DNA of 6,973 bases from Thermoleophilaceae bacterium (GTDB taxonomy: Bacteria; Actinomycetota; Thermoleophilia; Solirubrobacterales; Thermoleophilaceae). Below, one piece after another: positions 1-3,979 of this stretch. A model generated the notes under the pieces. It did not search any database. It was not told where the DNA came from and was given only the letters and a program-made list of their open reading frames with translations. Where the stretch lies: positions 1 to 6,973 of the forward strand of contig JACCUO010000022.1 in NCBI GenBank assembly GCA_013811765.1, read 5' to 3'. How positions within the stretch are numbered: the first letter of the stretch is position 1; each line of letters starts with the position of its first letter. The translations under genes and the position numbers were made by a program.

Positions 1-1
1 G

Positions 2-46
2 CACGCTGCCGAGCTGGCCGCCGATGCCCTTCACCGCGCGCTCGGG
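2..46 (+). other. Probable C-terminal tail of an IscU/NifU-like scaffold domain, in frame with mnmA (partial)
   Basis: The reading frame of mnmA is open back to the window edge. These codons give HAAELAADALHRALG, which aligns without gaps to the last conserved helix of IscU, remembered from E. coli as HCSILAEDAIKAAI: the His, Leu, Ala, Asp and two further Ala residues match. IscU is the scaffold on which Fe-S clusters are built from sulfur supplied by a cysteine desulfurase. The conserved third cluster-ligand Cys, next to the His, is Ala here. No stop codon lies between this helix and the MnmA P-loop, and ATG 47 has no clear Shine-Dalgarno, so a single fused polypeptide is likely. Only 15 residues are visible, so the family call is an inference. 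A separate upstream gene ending in another frame (stops at 58-60 or 81-83) is possible, but those frames show no recognisable protein. Confidence 0.5.
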
Positions 47-1174
47 ATGGCGGCACGTGACGGAGCCGCCCGCCTGCCCTTAAGCGGCCGCCGCACCCTG
101 GTGGCAATGAGTGGTGGTGTCGACAGCGCCGCCGCCGCCCGGCTCGCGCTCGACGCGGGTGAGGACGTCGTGGCGGTAACGCTCGAGCTGTGGTCGGATC
201 CGACCACCGACGGGGAGCGGAGCTGCTGCTCGCCCCAGGCGGTGACAGGGGCACGAGCGCTGGCACACGGGATGGGCATCCCTCACTTCACGCTCGACCT
301 GCGCGAGGAGTTCCGCACGGCGGTGGTGGATGACTTCCTGTCGGGCTACGCAGGGGGCCGGACTCCGAATCCCTGCGTCGGGTGCAACGGGGCTGTTCGC
401 TTCGACTCGATGCTCGGGCTCGCGGGGCGACTTGGGGCTCGGTGCCTGGCCACCGGCCACTACGCGAGGATCGGCACCGACGCGCGCGGGCCGCTCGTGC
501 GCGCGGGGGTGGATCCGGCCAAGGACCAGAGCTACGTGCTGGCCCGCCTTCGCGGCCACGAGCTGGAACGCCTGCGCTTCCCGCTCGGTGGTCTCGAGAA
601 ACCGCGCGTTCGCGAGCTGGCTCGGGCCGCGGGTCTCCCGGTGGCCGACAAGCCCGAGAGCCAGGACCTCTGCTTTCTCGCGGGCGGTGACACCCGGTCT
701 TTCATGCGCCGGCACGGCGGGCGGGCGCTCCGGGCGTCCTCGGCCGGTGGGGACATCGTGGACCGCGCCGGGAGCGTGCTGGGCCGCCACGAGGGGCACC
801 ACACGTTCACGGTGGGCCAGCGGAGAGGGATCGGGGTGGCCGCAGCAGAGCCCCTTTATGTCCTGCGCAAGGACGTGCCGCGCAACCGCGTGATCGTGGG
901 GCCGCGTTCGGCGTTGCTCACCGACAGGGTGACACTGGAGCCGCTCGAGCTGCACAGGCCCGCGCGCGAGGTCGACTCCGTGCGGTTGCGCTATCACGCC
1001 CCATCCGTGCCGTGCACGTCGGCGCTCGACCTGCCGGCAGGGACCCACGGCCGCGCGGAGCTGGCCCTCGCGCGCGAGGTACGCGCCGCTGCCCCCGGGC
1101 AGACGGGCTGCCTCATGGCAGGGGACCTCGTGGTGGGATGGGGGACCATCGCCGACCGGTCTGTTGATGCCTGA
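47..1174 (+). CDS. mnmA: tRNA-specific 2-thiouridylase MnmA (possibly the C-terminal part of a longer fusion)
   Basis: MnmA adenylates and then thiolates uridine 34 of tRNA-Lys, -Glu and -Gln, using sulfur relayed from a cysteine desulfurase. Visible motifs, numbered from ATG 47, are the PP-loop SGGVDS at residues 22-27, a Cys-Cys-Ser at 60-62, TPNPCVGCN at 106-114, GHYAR at 137-141, KDQSYVL at 159-165, SQDLCF at 205-210, and HHTFTVGQRRGIG at 251-263. Cys113 and Cys209 correspond to the catalytic pair (Cys102 and Cys199 in E. coli). Cys110 makes a C-x-x-C where E. coli has D-x-x-C. The 375-residue length fits the family. The C-terminal beta-barrel region ends normally with GWGTI near residue 364. 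ATG 47 is the first ATG in frame, but it lacks a convincing ribosome site and the frame is open upstream, so the true start may lie outside the window. The last eight bases overlap the next gene. Confidence 0.95.
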   Translation: MAARDGAARLPLSGRRTLVAMSGGVDSAAAARLALDAGEDVVAVTLELWSDPTTDGERSCCSPQAVTGARALAHGMGIPHFTLDLREEFRTAVVDDFLSGYAGGRTPNPCVGCNGAVRFDSMLGLAGRLGARCLATGHYARIGTDARGPLVRAGVDPAKDQSYVLARLRGHELERLRFPLGGLEKPRVRELARAAGLPVADKPESQDLCFLAGGDTRSFMRRHGGRALRASSAGGDIVDRAGSVLGRHEGHHTFTVGQRRGIGVAAAEPLYVLRKDVPRNRVIVGPRSALLTDRVTLEPLELHRPAREVDSVRLRYHAPSVPCTSALDLPAGTHGRAELALAREVRAAAPGQTGCLMAGDLVVGWGTIADRSVDA

Positions 1175-1562
1175 GCCTGATCAGATCTCCTTCGAGGCTC
1201 CGCTGGAGGCTGCCTTCGGGCCGGTTGTCCGGTTGATCGTCGGTGGGATAGCCGAGCGGGCGGACTTCGGCTTCGAGGCGATGGACGATCTCCAGCTCGC
1301 CGTGGAACGGCTGCTGGTCGAGGCCGGTTCCGACGGGAACGTGAAGCTGTCGTTCGAGCTGAGAGGCGACGGGATCAGGACGCGCGTCGGCCCCTTGCGC
1401 GAGCGCGGGATCGCGGAAGCCCTCCAGGACTCCGAGGATAAGCCCGGGACACTCGACCTGCAGCGGATCTTGAGCACCGTCGTGGACTCCTACGGCGTCG
1501 AGCAGGCGGCCGACGGCCACATCGTCGTGCGCCTCGAGAAGCTGAGGGGAGTGGCCCTGTGA
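1167..1562 (+). CDS. Small RsbW-like (HATPase-fold) protein, probable anti-sigma factor with degenerate kinase motifs
   Basis: This 131-residue protein is likely a cytoplasmic regulator of the sigma factor encoded immediately downstream. Its length, the segment DDLQLAVERLLVEAG (residues 40-54), and the late segment GTLDLQRILSTVVDSYG (94-110) followed by a beta hairpin resemble RsbW/SpoIIAB anti-sigma kinases. In those proteins the first segment is the N-box, with a catalytic Glu and a magnesium-binding Asn. Here the equivalent positions are Arg48 and Glu52, and no Asn lies nearby. I also see no clear DxGxG box. It may therefore bind the sigma factor without phosphorylating a partner, or may not bind ATP at all. 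ATG 1167 is preferred; TTG 1164 would add one residue. The start lies inside the mnmA stop region without its own Shine-Dalgarno, which suggests translational coupling. The fold assignment rests on pattern and context and could be wrong. Confidence 0.72.
   Translation: MPEPDQISFEAPLEAAFGPVVRLIVGGIAERADFGFEAMDDLQLAVERLLVEAGSDGNVKLSFELRGDGIRTRVGPLRERGIAEALQDSEDKPGTLDLQRILSTVVDSYGVEQAADGHIVVRLEKLRGVAL
1544..1551 (+). promoter_or_regulatory. Ribosome binding site for the sigma factor
   Basis: GAGGGGAG lies inside the end of the anti-sigma-like gene, seven bases before GTG 1559. It supports the GTG start of the sigma factor and means the two overlapping genes need not depend only on translational coupling. 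Confidence 0.6.
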
Positions 1563-2314
1563 GCACGGCCAAGGAGAGCGGGCGTTTGCAGCTTCGTGAC
1601 GCGGATCGCGAGCTGCTGCGTCGCTACCACGAGCTTGGAGACGAGAGCGCGCGCGACGCCCTCGTGGAGCGGCACATGCCGCTGGTGCGTTCGCTCGCGC
1701 GGCGCTACGCCGGCCGCGGGGAGCCCCTCGAGGACATCGAGCAGGTGGGCGCGATCGGCCTGATCAAGGCGATCGACCGCTTCGACCTCGAGCGGGAGGT
1801 AGTCCTGGCTACCTATGCCACCCCGAACGTGGTCGGTGAGATCAAGCGCCACTTTCGCGACAAGGGCTGGGCGATACGCGTGCCGCGTGCGCTCCAGGAG
1901 ATGAACGCCAAGATGTCCGCCACGATCGACCGGCTGACCTCGACGCTCGGCCGCTCCCCGAGCATCGGCGAGATCGCCGAGAGCCTTCAGGCCACCCCCG
2001 AAGAGGTGCTGGAGGCGATGGAGGTCGGCTCTGCCTACACCACGCTCTCGCTGTCCGCGCCGGTTGGTGAGGACGCCGCCGACCCGCTCGAGGTGATCGG
2101 GAAGGAGGACGAGGGCTTCGAGCACAGCGAGGATCGTGAAGTGCTCGCCCCAGCCCTCGCCCGACTGCCCCAGCGCGAGCGGGAGATCCTGCGCATGCGC
2201 TTCGAGGAGGGGCTGCCCCAGACGCAGATCGCCGAACAGGTGGGCCTCTCCCAGATGCACGTATCGCGGCTGATTCGCAGGTCGCTGATGGCCATGCGTG
2301 AGGAGCTCGACTGA
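1559..2314 (+). CDS. SigB/SigF-family alternative RNA polymerase sigma factor
   Basis: This 251-residue group 3 sigma-70 protein directs RNA polymerase to stress, general-response or differentiation promoters. Region 2 spans about residues 35-110 and includes LVERHMPLVRSLARRY (35-50), the core-binding and -10 segment EDIEQVGAIGLIKAIDRF (58-75), and VVGEIKRHFRDKGW (91-104). Region 3 covers about 111-160 (GRSPSIGEIAESL at 131-143). Region 4 runs from LPQREREILRMRF (203-215) to the helix-turn-helix QTQIAEQVGLSQMHVSRLIRR (221-241, -35 recognition). The length and the GEIKRHFRDKGW signature match SigB/SigF/SigG rather than housekeeping or ECF factors. The GTG start overlaps the upstream stop codon (GTGA) and has a Shine-Dalgarno seven bases away. 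The upstream RsbW-like gene is its likely partner. I saw no SigB-type promoter (GTTT then GGGTA) in the gene-flanking sequence, so autoregulation is not evident here. Confidence 0.93.
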   Translation: MSTAKESGRLQLRDADRELLRRYHELGDESARDALVERHMPLVRSLARRYAGRGEPLEDIEQVGAIGLIKAIDRFDLEREVVLATYATPNVVGEIKRHFRDKGWAIRVPRALQEMNAKMSATIDRLTSTLGRSPSIGEIAESLQATPEEVLEAMEVGSAYTTLSLSAPVGEDAADPLEVIGKEDEGFEHSEDREVLAPALARLPQREREILRMRFEEGLPQTQIAEQVGLSQMHVSRLIRRSLMAMREELD

Positions 2315-2353
2315 GGTCGCAGGGCGCCTGCGCCGAAAGCCTCGGGCGGAGCG

Positions 2354-2359
2354 TACGGT
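2354..2359 (+). promoter_or_regulatory. Possible -10 element upstream of the solute-binding protein gene
   Basis: TACGGT fits the loose actinobacterial TAnnnT consensus and ends seven bases before ATG 2367, so a transcript could start at or next to the start codon (leaderless or nearly so). No recognisable TTGACA-like element lies upstream. The only purine-rich candidate ribosome site, GGCGGAG at 2345-2351, is about 15 bases from the ATG, which is too far to be convincing. The 52-bp gap in which it sits is otherwise featureless. A chance match in GC-rich DNA is quite possible. Confidence 0.3.
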
Positions 2360-2366
2360 TCGTTTG

Positions 2367-3956
2367 ATGTCGCTGCCACGTAAGCCGACGGTCTGCGCCG
2401 TGGCGGGCGCCGCCTGCCTCGCCCTCGGCGCCTGCGGCGGGGGGGAGGGAGCCTCCGGCGATGCCCGCAAGGGTGGATCGATCATCGTCGCGGCCACCGC
2501 CCCGCCGGATGCGCTCGATCCGGCGCTCGGCCGCTCGCCACAGGTCCGCCAGGCGCTGTGGCTGGCGTACACGCCCCCTCTGACCTACCGCCGGAGCGAG
2601 GGGGCAAAGGGCACAGAGCTCATCCCTGGGGTGGCCGACGAGTTGCCCGAGGTCTCCGAGGACGGCACGCGCTATTCCTTCAAGGTCCGGGAGGGGTTGC
2701 GCTACTCCGACCGTACACCGGTGCGGGCGAGTGACTTCGAGCACACGATCAAACGCGTCATCAGGCTCGGCGCGGCCGGTTCGTCCTACGACGGCATTCA
2801 GGGAGTGGAGGAATACGCGGCCCAGACCGCCGAGGCCGCGGACATCACCGGCATCGATGCGGACGACGGCACCCGCGAGGTCACAGTGCAGCTCACCGAG
2901 CGCGACGCCACCTTCGAGCACAAGCTGGCGCTCGGCTTCGCCGGCATGGTTCCCGCCGCCAAGGCTCCTTTCGAGGACCTGACACGGAGTCCGCCCCCCG
3001 GCGTGGGCCCGTACAGGATCACGAACTCGACGCCACGGGAATTCGTGATGGTCCAGACGCGGGGGTTCGATCTGCCAGGGATCCCCGAGGGCAACCTGCA
3101 ACGCATCACCACACGCGTGGTGAAAGAGGAGAGCTCTCAGGCCCGTGGAGTCATTGCGGGGGGGCTCGACTACATGCAGGGTCGGGTCCCGGTGGCGCTC
3201 TTGCCCGAGGTCCGCTCGAAGTACAAGGACCGATACGCCGAGCATCCAACCCTCTCGAGCCTCTACTTCTTCCTCAATCAGCGCACCCCGCCGTTCGACA
3301 ACGGGAAGGTGCGCAAGGCCGTGAACCTCGCGCTCGACAAACGGTCGCTCAGCCGCCTGTTTGCGGGCCGCTTGGAGCCGCGCTGCAACTTCCTGCCGGG
3401 GGGCCTTGCGGCCCACCGACCGATCGACCCCTGCCCGTACGGGGACCCGGGCTTCAACGGCGACCCCGAACGAGCGCGTCAGCTGATCGAGGATTCCGGC
3501 GAGGAGGGCAAAGCCGTCACGGTGTTTGCGGGCACCGCGGCAAACCACCGTGACATAGGCCGCTACTACACGCGCCTGCTCGACAAGATCGGCCTGGAGG
3601 CCAGGCTCAAGGTTGTCAGGGGCCTGGAGGGCCGGCGCAGGGCAAGAGCACAGACCGGGGTAGAGAGCTTCGTGGCGGAGATCCCGCATCCCTTTCCCTA
3701 CATGTCGCTCCTCGAGGGTGACGTTCTCGACAGCGAGGTCGAAGAGCGGCTGGTCGAGCTCACGGGGGAGCCGGATGAGGAGGTGGCGACAGAGGGGTAT
3801 GCCGAGCTCGACCGGCTCGTAGTCGACAAGGCGTACGCGGCTCCCTTCGGCGCGGAACGGCTCGGCACTTTCCTCTCCGAGCGGATGGATGCGGAGAACT
3901 GCTCGCTCTTTCATCCGGTGTACGGCACCGACTACTCGAGCCTGTGCCTGCGCTGA
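2367..3956 (+). CDS. Extracellular solute-binding lipoprotein, family 5 (oligopeptide/dipeptide ABC type), orphan
   Basis: This 529-residue protein probably captures peptides or a similar solute outside the membrane for an ABC importer. Residues 1-23 form a lipoprotein signal: basic N-terminus (RK at 5-6), hydrophobic core, lipobox LGAC with Cys23 as the lipidated residue, then a Gly/Ser-rich linker. The domain begins with PPDALDPALG (46-55). The family hallmark follows at about 103-130 (YSFKVREGLRYSDRTPVRASDF), with GVGPYRI at 212-218 and a second-lobe segment, VRKAVNLALDKRSL, at 315-328. Mature-protein cysteines other than Cys23 are at 340, 356, 512 and 527, spaced as two possible disulfides. 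ATG 2367 is chosen because it places the signal peptide at the N-terminus; GTG 2298 would add 23 charged residues ahead of it and overlap the sigma gene. No permease or ATPase gene adjoins it, so its transporter must be elsewhere or it has a sensing role. The substrate cannot be read from the sequence. Confidence 0.9.
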   Translation: MSLPRKPTVCAVAGAACLALGACGGGEGASGDARKGGSIIVAATAPPDALDPALGRSPQVRQALWLAYTPPLTYRRSEGAKGTELIPGVADELPEVSEDGTRYSFKVREGLRYSDRTPVRASDFEHTIKRVIRLGAAGSSYDGIQGVEEYAAQTAEAADITGIDADDGTREVTVQLTERDATFEHKLALGFAGMVPAAKAPFEDLTRSPPPGVGPYRITNSTPREFVMVQTRGFDLPGIPEGNLQRITTRVVKEESSQARGVIAGGLDYMQGRVPVALLPEVRSKYKDRYAEHPTLSSLYFFLNQRTPPFDNGKVRKAVNLALDKRSLSRLFAGRLEPRCNFLPGGLAAHRPIDPCPYGDPGFNGDPERARQLIEDSGEEGKAVTVFAGTAANHRDIGRYYTRLLDKIGLEARLKVVRGLEGRRRARAQTGVESFVAEIPHPFPYMSLLEGDVLDSEVEERLVELTGEPDEEVATEGYAELDRLVVDKAYAAPFGAERLGTFLSERMDAENCSLFHPVYGTDYSSLCLR

Positions 3957-3967
3957 AGTAGGGCACC

Positions 3968-3973
3968 TAGACT
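3968..3973 (+). promoter_or_regulatory. -10 element of a probable leaderless alaS promoter
   Basis: TAGACT sits exactly at -12 to -7 if transcription begins at the A of ATG 3980. It fits the actinobacterial TAnnnT consensus, and there is no Shine-Dalgarno in the 23-bp gap, which together are typical of leaderless mRNAs. The -35 region, around 3944-3949 inside the end of the preceding gene, matches TTGACA poorly (GTGCCT, three of six), so recognition would rest mainly on the -10 element. Confidence 0.6.
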
Positions 3974-3979
3974 GATCCC

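Noticed and set aside
2323..2334. Inverted repeat GGCGC-CT-GCGCC after the sigma gene, considered as a terminator
   Set aside because: The loop is only two bases, the stem is five, and no T-run follows. It is a chance palindrome in GC-rich DNA.
2298..2366. GTG 2298 as the start of the solute-binding protein
   Set aside because: It would put 23 residues, many charged, ahead of a clear lipoprotein signal peptide and overlap the sigma gene by 17 bases. ATG 2367 places the signal peptide correctly.
1490..2572. Minus-strand open frame (360 codons) spanning the sigma gene
   Set aside because: It crosses three plus-strand gene boundaries and has no recognisable domain or ribosome site. It is a shadow of the real genes.
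3961..3979. GGG...CCC ends of the gap before alaS, considered as a hairpin
   Set aside because: The three-base stem has a 13-base loop, which is too weak to be a terminator or attenuator. The TAGACT promoter reading explains the gap better.
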